From Arthrobacter_B sp038069765 (GTDB taxonomy: Bacteria; Actinomycetota; Actinomycetes; Actinomycetales; Micrococcaceae), in the NCBI RefSeq assembly GCF_038069765.1, contig NZ_JBBPFS010000003.1, positions 310,001-374,000 of the forward strand: DNA of 64,000 bases, given 5' to 3'. Shown in pieces: positions 7,787 to 16,738 of the stretch. The notes beneath the pieces are model-generated. The model searched no databases and had not been told where the DNA came from. It was given only the letters and a program-made list of their open reading frames with translations. Numbering within the stretch: position 1 is the stretch's first letter; every line of letters starts with the position of its first letter. The position numbers and the translations under genes were made by a program.

Positions 7787-9976
7787 TTCGCTGAGCAGCT
7801 CCCTCAGCTCGGCCGCCGTGGTGACGGGCCGCCGGCACACCATGCCCCGGCACAGGTAGGCGGTTGCAGGCTCGGTTCCGGGGCCGCGGCCTTCCAGCAG
7901 CGGAACGCGGGTCCGGCCCGCGGATCCGGGCGGCAGTTCCCCGCCGCCGTCAGCTGCCACCCTCGAGGCGACCACCAGGCCCGGCCCTCCGGCGTCGCGC
8001 GCCGTGCGGAGCAGCTCCTCGACCGCGGAAGCGTCGGTGCCCGTTACCGCCAGTTCCCGCGGCCCGTCCAGCAGGAACTGCAGCACCGACATGGCCCAGC
8101 CCGCGGCCTGCGGCGCCTTCGGCGCCACCACGCCAACGTGGGCAAGCAGCGATTCCGCCAGGGCACGGTGGTGCAGGGAGCCTGAATACGCGGAATAGGT
8201 CAGCAGCACGCCGGCAAACAAGGCAGCCCCGCTGGGCGTGGGCCCGTCCAGCGGGTCCGCGGCGGCCTGTGCGCCCTGGGCGTTGGCCAGCTGATTCGGG
8301 CGGATGGCGGTGTCCTGCAGCGTGTCCCCCACGAGGAAACGGCTTTCGGCCGCCTGCACCAGTGACTCGGCCGCCGTGTACCACTGCTCGTCGCCGGTGG
8401 CCGCGTAGAGGGCAAAAAATCCCTCGGCCACGGCGGCGTAGTCCTCAAGCAGGCCCTCGATGCCCTGCCCGCTGCCGTCGTGGGACACCCGCCGCAGCGT
8501 GGGCCCCGTGCGGTGCACGCGCAGGAGGTAGGCCGCGGCGTCCCGCGCTGCGCCCAGAATGCGCTCCGCCGCCGCTTCCTCCCCCGCATCGGCGAGCACG
8601 ACGGCGGCGCGGGCCAGCCCTGCCACGGCCAGGCCGTTCCAGCCGGCCACCACCTTGTCATCGCGGTCCGGCTGGGGACGCCGGTTCCGGGCTGCCAGCA
8701 GAGCAGGCCGGCAGCTAAGCCACAGCTCCTCCTCGTCGGGGCTCAGCCGGCGGCCGAAGTGCAGAGTGCTGCCGATACCGCCGTCGGGACCGGGCTTTCC
8801 GCCGTGGGCGGCCATGTTCCCGGAGTCCAGATCCAGCAGCCCGACGACGGCGGCAGCGGTTTCCGGGCCGAGAACCTCCGCCAGCTCCGCCTCGGTCCAG
8901 ACATAGGTGCCGCCTTCCACCCGGCGGCCGTCCATCAGGGTGTCGGCATCCAGGGAAGACGCAAAGCCGCCGCCCGGAACCTGCAGCCGGTCGATCATCC
9001 ACTGCGCTGTTTCCCGGGTCACGCGCAGGGCCAGCCGGCGGTCCTCCGGGTCCCGGGCCGTCCGTGCCCACTGCGCATACAGCGCCAGCAGCTGCACGTT
9101 GTCATAAAGCATCTTCTCGAAATGCGGGACCGCCCACCGGCGGTCCACCGTGTACCGGGCAAAGCCGCCCTCGAGCTGGTCGTACAGTGCACTTCGGGCC
9201 ATGGCACCCAGGGTGCGGTCGGCCCGCGAGGCAGCCGCCCCGGCGGTCGAGGCCCCGCCCGCGGCGTGGGCCAGCAGGAACCGCAGCACGGTGGAGGGCG
9301 GAAACTTGGGTGCCCCGCCGAATCCGCCAAACTGCTGATCTTCGACGGCGCCCAGCGCGTCAACCGCGGCGGACAGCGTTCGGGCCCGTTCCTGCGCAGC
9401 ATCGGCGCCGGCATCCGGGTTCCCGGGGACGTCGCCGGCGGCGCGGACCGGACCCAGCAGCCGCCGGTTTCCCTGCTGTCCGCTGGCCAGGTGGGCGGCA
9501 AGCTGCGCGGCGCTCTGCTCAACTTCCTCCGGGCGGTCCCGCCAAGCCGCGGAGACGGCTTCGAGGACATCACGGAACGAGGGCATGCCCTGTACCGGCC
9601 GCGGCGGGAAATAGGTGCCGGCATAGAACGTCCGGCCGTCCGGCAGCGTAAAAACGCTCATCGGCCACCCGCCCTGGCCGGTCATGGCCTGGGTTGCCGC
9701 CATGTACACCGCATCCACGTCAGGGCGTTCCTCGCGGTCCACCTTGATGGAAACGAAATTCTCATTCAGGTAGTCGGCCGTGGCCGGGTCCTCGAAGGAC
9801 TCGTGCGCCATGACATGGCACCAGTGGCACGCGGCGTACCCCACCGAAACAAAAACCGGCACATTCCGTCTGCGTGCCTCGGCGAACGGTTCGTCTCCGA
9901 AGGGCCACCAGTCCACCGGGTTGCCGGCATGCTGGCGCAGGTAAGCCGAGGCCTCGTTGCGCAGCCTGCCGGCCAT
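7781..9976 (-). CDS. YyaL/SPATA20-type thioredoxin-fold protein (DUF255)
   Basis: 731 residues. The N-terminal thioredoxin-like domain opens with the family hallmark NPVDWWPFGDEPFAEARRRNVPVFVSVGYAACHWCHVMAHESFED, with CHWC at residues 50-53. It is followed by an (alpha/alpha)6-barrel related to N-acylglucosamine epimerases and glycoside hydrolases. The family is widespread; its biochemical role is unresolved, with a redox or sugar-modifying role proposed. It sits between trhA and mca, as does Rv1084 in M. tuberculosis. The length is typical. Confidence 0.92.
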   Translation of the reverse strand: MAGRLRNEASAYLRQHAGNPVDWWPFGDEPFAEARRRNVPVFVSVGYAACHWCHVMAHESFEDPATADYLNENFVSIKVDREERPDVDAVYMAATQAMTGQGGWPMSVFTLPDGRTFYAGTYFPPRPVQGMPSFRDVLEAVSAAWRDRPEEVEQSAAQLAAHLASGQQGNRRLLGPVRAAGDVPGNPDAGADAAQERARTLSAAVDALGAVEDQQFGGFGGAPKFPPSTVLRFLLAHAAGGASTAGAAASRADRTLGAMARSALYDQLEGGFARYTVDRRWAVPHFEKMLYDNVQLLALYAQWARTARDPEDRRLALRVTRETAQWMIDRLQVPGGGFASSLDADTLMDGRRVEGGTYVWTEAELAEVLGPETAAAVVGLLDLDSGNMAAHGGKPGPDGGIGSTLHFGRRLSPDEEELWLSCRPALLAARNRRPQPDRDDKVVAGWNGLAVAGLARAAVVLADAGEEAAAERILGAARDAAAYLLRVHRTGPTLRRVSHDGSGQGIEGLLEDYAAVAEGFFALYAATGDEQWYTAAESLVQAAESRFLVGDTLQDTAIRPNQLANAQGAQAAADPLDGPTPSGAALFAGVLLTYSAYSGSLHHRALAESLLAHVGVVAPKAPQAAGWAMSVLQFLLDGPRELAVTGTDASAVEELLRTARDAGGPGLVVASRVAADGGGELPPGSAGRTRVPLLEGRGPGTEPATAYLCRGMVCRRPVTTAAELRELLSEG

Positions 9977-9985
9977 GTCCTGCTC

Positions 9986-10336
9986 CTAGCCTCGGTCGGC
10001 GCCCGGGCGCCGGTCGGTGTCTGTTCCGGCCGCGGCGGATGCTGCGGGGCTGGTTCCGGCGGCTGATGCGGCGGAGCCGCCGGCAGCGATGTCCTCGGTA
10101 CTAGGGATGAAGACGTCACTCCCCACGCCTGTTCGCGCCTGCTCCCGGTAGCGGACCCGGCGGATGCGCTTCGTCATGTCACGAATCAGCAGCACAACCA
10201 CCAGCACCAGGAAGAAGGTGGCGAGGAAACCCAGCAAACCGGGGGTTACATCCGCGATGCTCAGGCCGGATTTCAGCTCGCCGTCTTCGGTTCCGCCGGG
10301 GTTCACGAGCTGGGGCAGGCTGTACAGGAAGTTCAC
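9986..10336 (-). CDS. Small single-pass membrane protein next to mca
   Basis: 116 residues. One transmembrane helix (about residues 33-52, GLLGFLATFFLVLVVVLLIRD) is followed by a basic stretch and an Ala/Gly/Ser-rich disordered tail. It has no known domain. The position between mca and the YyaL-like gene is the same as that of the small protein Rv1083 in M. tuberculosis, so it is likely a conserved companion. The function is unknown. Confidence 0.7.
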   Translation of the reverse strand: MNFLYSLPQLVNPGGTEDGELKSGLSIADVTPGLLGFLATFFLVLVVVLLIRDMTKRIRRVRYREQARTGVGSDVFIPSTEDIAAGGSAASAAGTSPAASAAAGTDTDRRPGADRG

Positions 10337-10385
10337 TTCGGTTTCTCTCTCTTGGAAGCAGGCGGCTGCACGCCGTCCCTACCCT

Positions 10386-11303
10386 CTATCGTATGCCAGC
10401 GAACAGGTCAGTCTCGGGGAGCTCGGTCTCCACCTTTGACATGATCAGCGAATAGTCCTCCCAGGGCCAGACCTTCCGCTGAGTTGGTGCGTCCACAGCG
10501 AAAAAGAATCCGTCCGGATCAACCTGGGTGCGGTGGCTCTTCAGTGCCCGGTCGCGCGCCTCGAAGTAGTCTCCGCACCGGATCTGCGTGGTGGTGGGAT
10601 GGGTAGGGGCGGGCGGCTGGTGACCCTCCGTGTCAGCTTCCTGCCAGGCGGCGATGCGCTCGGCGTAGGGCGAGTCCATTCCCGCCTCCACGAGGGCGTG
10701 GTGCAGGGCCTGGAACCGTTCGGGGTTGAACGCGCGGTCATAGTAGAGCTTCATCGGCTCCCAGGCTTCGCCCGTGCCCGGGTACTGCTCGGGGTCTCCG
10801 GCGGCGTTGAAGGCTTCAACGGCAACCTTGTGGGCCATGATGTGGTCCGGATGCGGATAGCCGCCGTTTTCGTCGTAGCTGATGATGACGTGCGGGCGGA
10901 ATTCGCGCACAAGTTTCGCCAGGGGCGCAGCGGCGTGCTGCAGCGGCTCCAGGGCAAAGCATCCGAACGGCAGGTCCGGCAGCGGATCACCTTCGGGCAG
11001 CCCGGAATCCATGAAGCCCAGCCAGCGGTGCTGCACTCCCAGTTCACGCTGGGCATTGGCCATTTCGAGGCGACGCAATCCGGCCAGGTCCCGCTTCGCG
11101 GCGGGGTTGGCTTCCATCGAGGGATTAAGCACACTGCCGCGCTCCCCGCCGGTGCAGGTGGCCACCATCACGTCCACGCCCTGTGCCGCGTAGAAGGCCA
11201 TCATGGCTGCACCCTTGCTGGCTTCGTCGTCCGGGTGCGCGTGTACGGCCAGCAGCCGCAGGGGTCCCTGACGGCTGGAAATATCATTTGACGCGGTCGA
11301 CAC
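10386..11303 (-). CDS. mca: Mycothiol S-conjugate amidase
   Basis: 305 residues of the PIG-L/LmbE zinc deacetylase family. The zinc motif AHPDDE is at residues 22-27, followed by the Mca-specific TCTGGERGSVLNP, and GYPHPDHIMAH supplies the later metal histidines. Mca cleaves mycothiol S-conjugates to a mercapturic acid, which is exported, and GlcN-Ins, which is recycled. Mycothiol is the thiol of Actinobacteria, so this gene fixes the phylum. The GTG start has a good RBS (AGGAG, 7-nt spacing). Confidence 0.93.
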   Translation of the reverse strand: MSTASNDISSRQGPLRLLAVHAHPDDEASKGAAMMAFYAAQGVDVMVATCTGGERGSVLNPSMEANPAAKRDLAGLRRLEMANAQRELGVQHRWLGFMDSGLPEGDPLPDLPFGCFALEPLQHAAAPLAKLVREFRPHVIISYDENGGYPHPDHIMAHKVAVEAFNAAGDPEQYPGTGEAWEPMKLYYDRAFNPERFQALHHALVEAGMDSPYAERIAAWQEADTEGHQPPAPTHPTTTQIRCGDYFEARDRALKSHRTQVDPDGFFFAVDAPTQRKVWPWEDYSLIMSKVETELPETDLFAGIR

Positions 11304-11350
11304 GGGGCAGCTCCTGATGGGTCGGCGGATTACAGACGGACAAACTCGGA

Positions 11351-11362
11351 TAAAATACAGAA
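11351..11362 (+). promoter_or_regulatory. -10 element for a leaderless DUF4307 mRNA
   Basis: TAAAAT is followed by 6 nt and then the GTG start, with no Shine-Dalgarno in between. This is the standard actinobacterial leaderless layout. Confidence 0.5.
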
Positions 11363-11824
11363 GTGAGCACTGAGGAAGGTCCTGTTAAGCAGCCAGCCCC
11401 CGAGCAGACCCCGGATGGTTTTCCGTCCGCAACAAGATTAGCCAATCGATACGGCACCCCCAAGCCGGGCCTGTCCCGCAGGAGCAAGATCATCATGGGC
11501 AGCGCCGCGGTGCTGCTGGGCTGCGCCGGAGCGGCATGGATTGCCGCACCTTCGCCCGCGGGCGAAGTGACCTTTAAGGACGTCGGTTTCAGTATTCCCG
11601 ATGCGGGCCGGGCAATCGTCGACTTCCAGGTCACCAAGGACACTGACGCCACGGTCACCTGCGCAGTGCAGGCCCTGAACGACTCTTACGCCGTCGTCGG
11701 CTGGAAACAGGTCACCATTGGTCCGGCCGAAGACGCCACCACCGCCCAGCGCGTGGAGCTCCGCACCGATTCCCTGTCCGTCACCGGCGGCGTTCACGCG
11801 TGTTGGATCGCCGACGAAAGCTGA
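11363..11824 (+). CDS. DUF4307 membrane-anchored protein
   Basis: 153 residues. A hydrophilic N-terminus is followed by one transmembrane helix (about residues 42-62, IIMGSAAVLLGCAGAAWIAA). An extracytoplasmic beta-rich domain follows, with two cysteines (in ATVTCAVQAL and HACWIAD) that could form a disulfide. The layout matches DUF4307, found beside mca and greA in many Actinobacteria (Rv1081c in M. tuberculosis). The function is unknown. It is divergent from mca. Confidence 0.75.
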   Translation: MSTEEGPVKQPAPEQTPDGFPSATRLANRYGTPKPGLSRRSKIIMGSAAVLLGCAGAAWIAAPSPAGEVTFKDVGFSIPDAGRAIVDFQVTKDTDATVTCAVQALNDSYAVVGWKQVTIGPAEDATTAQRVELRTDSLSVTGGVHACWIADES

Positions 11825-11897
11825 GACCGGGAACCTGTCCGGAACCGGCTCCCGGCCGGTGCAGGTTTGCGGGCGCTTATCAAGCCGGGCCGGGTTC

Positions 11898-11926
11898 TTG
11901 GGTAAACCGGCTTTGAGAACTAGTAT
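11898..11926 (+). promoter_or_regulatory. Predicted greA promoter
   Basis: TTGGGT (-35) and TAGTAT (-10) are separated by 17 bp, about 165 bp upstream of greA. This would give a long 5' leader. It is inferred from hexamer match only. Confidence 0.4.
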
Positions 11927-11953
11927 GGAGCCTACGTTATGCCCCGCCCAGGT

Positions 11954-11981
11954 GATCAGCACTGCAAGATCAGCACTGCAA
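11954..11981 (+). repeat. Tandem 14-bp direct repeat in the greA leader
   Basis: GATCAGCACTGCAA occurs twice with no spacing, just downstream of the predicted greA promoter. It is probably a local duplication. Confidence 0.8.
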
Positions 11982-12092
11982 CCGGTCACCGCCCGGCGGG
12001 GTCTTTGCTTGTCAGGCCGTTCCGGCCCGCGGAGCAAATTCAGCCTGCCGGACCAGCCCGCCTGGTCCGGTCGTCATTAAAAGGAGAGACCC

Positions 12093-12584
12093 GTGTCCAC
12101 CAACAGCGCACCTGCCGCTTGGCTCACTCAGGAGTCTTACGACCGCCTGAAGGCAGAACTGGATCATCTGTCCGGTCCCGGCCGCACGGAAATCGTGGCC
12201 CGCATTGAGCAGGCCCGGTCCGAGGGCGATTTGAAGGAAAACGGCGGGTACCACGCAGCCAAGGAAGAGCAGGGCAAGGCCGAGGCCCGCATCCGCCAGC
12301 TGACTCACCTGCTGCGGACCGCCCACGTGGGCGAGGCCCCGGCCGATGACGGTGTGGTGGAGCCCGGCATGCTGGTTGAAGCCAGGATTGCCGGCGATTC
12401 CGAAACGTTCCTGCTGGGCAGCCGCGAAATTGCCGGCGACTCGGACATCAACGTCTACAGCGAGAAGTCGCCCCTCGGCGCTGCCATCCAGGGCATGAAG
12501 GCCGGCGACAGCGCCACGTACACGGCCCCGAACGGCAAGAGCATTTCGGTGGAGATCATTTCCGCCAAGCCGTACTCCAGCTGA
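12093..12584 (+). CDS. greA: Transcription elongation factor GreA
   Basis: 163 residues. The N-terminal coiled coil carries LDHLSGPGRTEIVARIEQARSEGDLKENGGYHAAKEEQGKAEARI; the acidic tip residues in EGDLKEN stimulate RNA polymerase backtracked-transcript cleavage. The C-terminal FKBP-like domain ends SPLGAAIQGMKAGDSATYTAPNGKSISVEI. The RBS AAAGGAGAG precedes the GTG. It is a single gene with its own promoter and a strong terminator. Confidence 0.95.
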   Translation: MSTNSAPAAWLTQESYDRLKAELDHLSGPGRTEIVARIEQARSEGDLKENGGYHAAKEEQGKAEARIRQLTHLLRTAHVGEAPADDGVVEPGMLVEARIAGDSETFLLGSREIAGDSDINVYSEKSPLGAAIQGMKAGDSATYTAPNGKSISVEIISAKPYSS

Positions 12585-12610
12585 TTTTCACGCAGGACGG
12601 TTTATAGCGT

Positions 12611-13213
12611 TTACAGCGGGTCCTCCCACCGGGAGGGCCCGCTTTTGCTTGTCCGCCCCCGCCTGGAATGGCGGCTGAGCAGCACCGCTGCCAAGACGCC
12701 GCCGGCAGCCCCGAAGAGGTGCGCCTGCCATGAGACCCCGATGGATACCGGCAGCACACCCCAGAGCAGGGAGCCGTAGACCAGGAAGAGGGCACCGCCA
12801 AGCAGCAGCTGAAGGATGTCACGGTTGTAGATTCCGCGCACCATCAGGTACGCAAACAGGCCAAAGACGACGCCGGAGATGCCCACCGTCAGGCCGCCTC
12901 CGAAGAGCCACACGCCCAGCCCGGAGGTCAGCCACGATGACGCCAGCACCACCAGGTAGCGCCGCACGCCCTCCAGCAGGGTCAGGAATGAAAACACCAC
13001 CAGCGGCAGGGTGTTTCCCAGCAGATGGTTGATGCCCGCATGCAGCAGCGGACCGAAGATGATTCCGTCCAGTCCGTCCACCCGCCGCGGCAGGATTCCC
13101 AGCTCGCGCAGCACCGCCGGACCGGCAAACATCGCTAAGAAATAACACAGCCAGATCAGGGCGGCGAGCCCCAGGGAAACGTACAGGGCCGTCCGGGCCC
13201 GCTTGGCAAGCAC
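12611..13213 (-). CDS. Rhomboid-family intramembrane serine protease
   Basis: 200 residues, about six membrane helices. The catalytic Ser is in GISG (S113), the catalytic His in SWQAHLFGAAGG (H165), and HAGINHLLGNT supplies the conserved H-xxx-HLxxN motif. It cleaves membrane-anchored substrates within the bilayer; the substrates are unknown. The greA terminator lies inside the last 12 codons of this convergent gene. Confidence 0.9.
   Translation of the reverse strand: MLAKRARTALYVSLGLAALIWLCYFLAMFAGPAVLRELGILPRRVDGLDGIIFGPLLHAGINHLLGNTLPLVVFSFLTLLEGVRRYLVVLASSWLTSGLGVWLFGGGLTVGISGVVFGLFAYLMVRGIYNRDILQLLLGGALFLVYGSLLWGVLPVSIGVSWQAHLFGAAGGVLAAVLLSRHSRRGRTSKSGPSRWEDPL
12616..12646 (+). terminator. 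Rho-independent greA terminator
   Basis: A 12-bp stem (GCGGGTCCTCCC with GGGAGGGCCCGC, one G-T pair), a 3-nt loop and TTTT. It is embedded in the 3' coding end of the convergent rhomboid gene. Confidence 0.8.
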
Positions 13214-13216
13214 GGC

Positions 13217-14458
13217 CTACCCGTGCAGCACGATCGGCTGGAAACCCTGGGCACGCAGGTTGTTCAGCACGTGTTCACAGTGTTCGTGTCCCTTGGTTTC
13301 CATGTTGATGGTGATCGCCACATCGCCCATGCTAATGGACCCCCCGACACGTGTGTGGTCCACTCCGGTGACATTGGCGTCCGATTCCGCGATGATCCGG
13401 GAGATGGTGGCCAGGGAACCCGGGCGGTCATCGAGCAGGATCCGAACCACCAGATACCGGCCGGCGGCTGCGAGGCCGCGCTGGATGACCTTGAGCATCA
13501 GCATCGGGTCGATATTGCCGCCGGAGAGGATGACGGCGGTGTTGCCGGGGTTCTCGATCTTGCCGTCCATCAGCGCCGCGACACCCACGGCTCCGGCCGG
13601 TTCCACCACCATTTTGGACCGTTCCAGCAGGAAGATCAGCGCACGCGCCAGTGAGTCTTCGCTGACGGTCACGACGTCGTCCACCAGTTCCTTGATGATG
13701 GAGAAAGGCAGCTGGCCCGGGCGCCCCACGGCTATGCCGTCCGCAATCGTGGACACCTTGGTCAGCGGCACCAGGGCATCCGCAGCGAGCGACGGCGGGT
13801 AGGCCGCGGCGTTTTCGGCCTGCACTCCGATGATGCGGACCTCGCGGCCCAGCTCCTTGGCGCGGGCCTTGATGGCCACGGCGACGCCGGCCAGGAGTCC
13901 GCCGCCGCCCACACCCATCAGGACGGTGTCCAGGTTCGGGATCTGGTCCAGAAGTTCCAGGCCGATGGTTCCCTGCCCTGCCACCACGTCCACGTTGTCG
14001 AACGGATGCACAAAGACGGCGCCCGTCTCGTCGGAGTAGCGCTGGGCTTCCGCGAGGGCTTCGTCCACGTTGTGGCCGTGCAGCACCACCTCGGCGCCGT
14101 GGCCCTGCGTCGCCGACAGCTTGGGCAGTGCCACCCCCAGGGGCATGAAGATCCGGGCCTTGATGCCCAGCCGCGCTGCGGCAACGGCCACGCCCTGGGC
14201 ATGATTACCTGCGGAAGCGGCCACCACGCCGCGGTCCCGTTCCGACGGCGAGAGCTTGGCCATGCGGACGTAGGCCCCGCGGACCTTGAACGAGCCGGCC
14301 CGCTGCAGGTTTTCGCACTTGAGATACACGTTGGACCCGGTCATCCGGCCCAGGGCGCGGGACTGCTCAATGGGCGTCAGGGCAATCACGCCGTCCAACA
14401 GCTTGGCGGCTGCCTCAATGTCGTCCAGGTTCACGGGCAGGTGGGACAGATCAGTCAC
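13217..14458 (-). CDS. ilvA: Threonine ammonia-lyase with C-terminal ACT domain
   Basis: 413 residues. The fold-type II PLP domain has the Schiff-base lysine in AGSFKVRGAY (K58), the phosphate-binding loop VGGGGLLAG and the substrate loop SAGNHAQG. A C-terminal ACT domain (about residues 335-410, ILLDDRPGSLATISRIIAESDANV) suits the short, single-ACT form. It converts threonine to 2-oxobutanoate and ammonia, the first step of isoleucine synthesis or threonine catabolism. It overlaps the upstream permease gene by GTGA. Confidence 0.93.
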   Translation of the reverse strand: MTDLSHLPVNLDDIEAAAKLLDGVIALTPIEQSRALGRMTGSNVYLKCENLQRAGSFKVRGAYVRMAKLSPSERDRGVVAASAGNHAQGVAVAAARLGIKARIFMPLGVALPKLSATQGHGAEVVLHGHNVDEALAEAQRYSDETGAVFVHPFDNVDVVAGQGTIGLELLDQIPNLDTVLMGVGGGGLLAGVAVAIKARAKELGREVRIIGVQAENAAAYPPSLAADALVPLTKVSTIADGIAVGRPGQLPFSIIKELVDDVVTVSEDSLARALIFLLERSKMVVEPAGAVGVAALMDGKIENPGNTAVILSGGNIDPMLMLKVIQRGLAAAGRYLVVRILLDDRPGSLATISRIIAESDANVTGVDHTRVGGSISMGDVAITINMETKGHEHCEHVLNNLRAQGFQPIVLHG

Positions 14459-15684
14459 GGTTGTTTCTCGTCTTCTGCGTTGTCTTCCAACGCGGTATCG
14501 GCATCATCGGTTGCAGGGGCCGCTCCCCCGGCGGCGGCGAACACGGGATCACGTGCCAGCGCCGGATCCCCTTCCCAGCCCCGCGAGGCGATATAGCGCA
14601 CCACGGTGTTCAAAATGGCGAGCAGCGGAACGGAGAAGAGAGCACCGGGGATCCCGGCGGCCAGGGTGCCGCCGGTGACTGCCAGGATCACGGCCAGCGG
14701 GTGCAGAGCCACGGCCCGGCCCATAATCAGGGGCTGCAGGATGTGTGATTCCAGTTGCTGGACGAGGAGCACAATGCCCAGCATGATCAGGGCGTTGACC
14801 CAGTCGTTGGCCACGAGGGCAAGCAGGACGGCAACAAATCCGGTGAGGACGGCGCCCACCAGCGGAACGAACGATCCCAGGAACACCAGGACCGCCAGCG
14901 GCAGGGCCAGTGGCACTCCGATGATGGCTGCGCCCGCGCCGATGCCGACGGCGTCGATGAAGGCCACGAGCAGCTGCACCCGGACGTAGTTCACCAGGGA
15001 GTCCCAGCCGTGGATGCCGGCGCCGTATCCGCCGGGGCGGGCGCGGCGGGGCAGCAGCCCGGCGGTGAAGCGCCAGATGCGGCGCCCGTCCAGCAGGAAA
15101 AAGACCAGGGCAAAAAGGGTCAGCAGGACGCCGGCCGCAAAGTGTCCGGCGCCGGTCCCCACGGAGAGTGCCCCGGAAAGGATGTTGGCTGAATTCTGCT
15201 GCAGCGTGTTGGTGGCTTCCTGCAGCAGGGTATCCATCTGGGTGGTTGTGATGCGCAGCGGGCCGTCGGCGAGCCAGTCCTGGATCTGGGCCACGCCGGA
15301 GAGGGTCTCGTCCCACAGGTCGCGGAAGCCCAGGGCCAGCTGCCGGCCCACCAGGGTCAGTGCAGCAACAATCACGCCCAGGAAGGTCACGATCGTGACA
15401 GCGACCGCCAGTCCGGCGGGCACCTTGTTGCGGCGCAGCCAGTTGGAGATGGGCGAGAGCAAACCTGCCAGCAGGGCCGCGATCATCAGCGGAATAATGA
15501 GCAGCGAAAAGTTGCGCAGCAGCCAGATGATGCCGGCGGCAACCACCAGCACCACGCCGAGCCGCCAGGCCCAGGCCGCACTGACACGCAGCGCGTACGG
15601 CACGTCGTCGTTGCCCCTGCTGGAGCGGACAGCCGCAGCCTGCACCGCTCTGGGCGCGGCGATGCTGCGTGCGTGAGGTCTCAT
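14455..15684 (-). CDS. AI-2E family transporter (PerM/YdiK-like)
   Basis: 409 residues from the ATG preceded by GGAAAG; the frame also opens six codons earlier at a GTG without an RBS. About eight transmembrane helices are visible, with the family signature IPLALPLAVLVFLGSFVPLVGAVLTGFVAVLLALV and a long soluble segment after helix 3. The family contains AI-2 exporters, Na+/H+ antiporters and many uncharacterised permeases, so the substrate is open. A GTGA overlap with ilvA puts both in one operon. Confidence 0.88.
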   Translation of the reverse strand: MRPHARSIAAPRAVQAAAVRSSRGNDDVPYALRVSAAWAWRLGVVLVVAAGIIWLLRNFSLLIIPLMIAALLAGLLSPISNWLRRNKVPAGLAVAVTIVTFLGVIVAALTLVGRQLALGFRDLWDETLSGVAQIQDWLADGPLRITTTQMDTLLQEATNTLQQNSANILSGALSVGTGAGHFAAGVLLTLFALVFFLLDGRRIWRFTAGLLPRRARPGGYGAGIHGWDSLVNYVRVQLLVAFIDAVGIGAGAAIIGVPLALPLAVLVFLGSFVPLVGAVLTGFVAVLLALVANDWVNALIMLGIVLLVQQLESHILQPLIMGRAVALHPLAVILAVTGGTLAAGIPGALFSVPLLAILNTVVRYIASRGWEGDPALARDPVFAAAGGAAPATDDADTALEDNAEDEKQP

Positions 15685-15750
15685 GGGCTCATCTTTCCAC
15701 ACTCAACGCCTGTGATTCCCACCTTTACGCCGGGGTTCGCGGCCGGGCTG

Positions 15751-16719
15751 TCAGCCGGTTTTTTCCGGCCGGATTCCCCACTCCGCAGCGAACGACGCCC
15801 CGGGGTCCAGCCACCGCAGCCCTTCACCGGAGTTCAGCGCATTGGCGGGGGCGGTCATCGGCTCGACAGCCACGGCAAGGGGGCGTCCGGGAAACTTATC
15901 GGTTACGAAGACCTGGACATAACCGAACTCCGGACCGCTCCACAACACGACGCCCCTGCCGTCCGGCGCGCGGAGGCGGTGCCGGAACTCCCCGTCTTCC
16001 GGCTCCAGATCCGTGTAGGCGGAGTCCAGATCCAGGCCGCCGATCCGCCGCCCCGTCCGAAGGTCGGCGGGTCCGCCGGCAGGTTCCCGGCCCACCGGAA
16101 TCAGTCCGTCATCGACCGTCAGCCGCGTGTTTCCCGAAACGGTCAGCGTCAGCTCCTCCGTTGGAACCGATCCCACCCGAAGGAACGGATGGGCGCCCAG
16201 CGCGAAGGGCGCCCGGTTTCCGCCCACGTTGGTGAGCGCCTGCCGCACGCGCAGTCCGCCGTCCCCGTCCAGGCTGTAGCGCACCTCGTGGACGAGGTGG
16301 AAGGGATACCCGTGCTGCGGGAAGATCTCGGCCGCCAGCGTGACGCTGCTGCCGGGCGGCGTGGCGCCGTCACCGGCTGCCTCCACCTGCCGGTATCCGG
16401 TGTTGCGCAGCAGGCCGTGGCTGGCATTGCCGCGTGACGGTTCAGTGATGTCCAGCTGCTGCGTTTGTCCTTCCAGCGTCCACTTCCCGCCGGCAACCCG
16501 GTTGGGCCAGGGTGCGAGCAGGATGCCGCAGGCCGACGGCGGCAGCTCGGCGTCGGGATAGGTCTCCACAAACGCGGTGCCATCCAGGAAATAGCTGCGC
16601 AGGGCCCCTGCAAGTGCAGCGATCTGTGCTTCAGCGGTGCCGCCGGGTGTGGCCCGGCTGATCCGGAATTGGGCGCCGGTGGCGGGGGCAGCCGTGGAAA
16701 CCGGTCCGGGAGTGGTCAT
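15751..16719 (-). CDS. Aldose 1-epimerase family protein
   Basis: 322 residues of the galactose-mutarotase fold. Recognisable elements are LAPWPNRVAGGKW (substrate Arg), NASHGLLRNTGY (catalytic His), FALGAHPFLRVG (second His) and VAVEPMTAPANALNSGEG (general-base Glu). It interconverts alpha and beta anomers of aldohexoses or related sugars; the exact sugar is unknown. It stands alone on the minus strand. Confidence 0.9.
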   Translation of the reverse strand: MTTPGPVSTAAPATGAQFRISRATPGGTAEAQIAALAGALRSYFLDGTAFVETYPDAELPPSACGILLAPWPNRVAGGKWTLEGQTQQLDITEPSRGNASHGLLRNTGYRQVEAAGDGATPPGSSVTLAAEIFPQHGYPFHLVHEVRYSLDGDGGLRVRQALTNVGGNRAPFALGAHPFLRVGSVPTEELTLTVSGNTRLTVDDGLIPVGREPAGGPADLRTGRRIGGLDLDSAYTDLEPEDGEFRHRLRAPDGRGVVLWSGPEFGYVQVFVTDKFPGRPLAVAVEPMTAPANALNSGEGLRWLDPGASFAAEWGIRPEKTG

Positions 16720-16738
16720 TGCTCCAGCCTACCGCCGG

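Noticed and set aside
8480..10066. 528-residue plus-strand frame opposite the YyaL-like gene
   Set aside because: Shadow of a protein with an intact CHWC domain.
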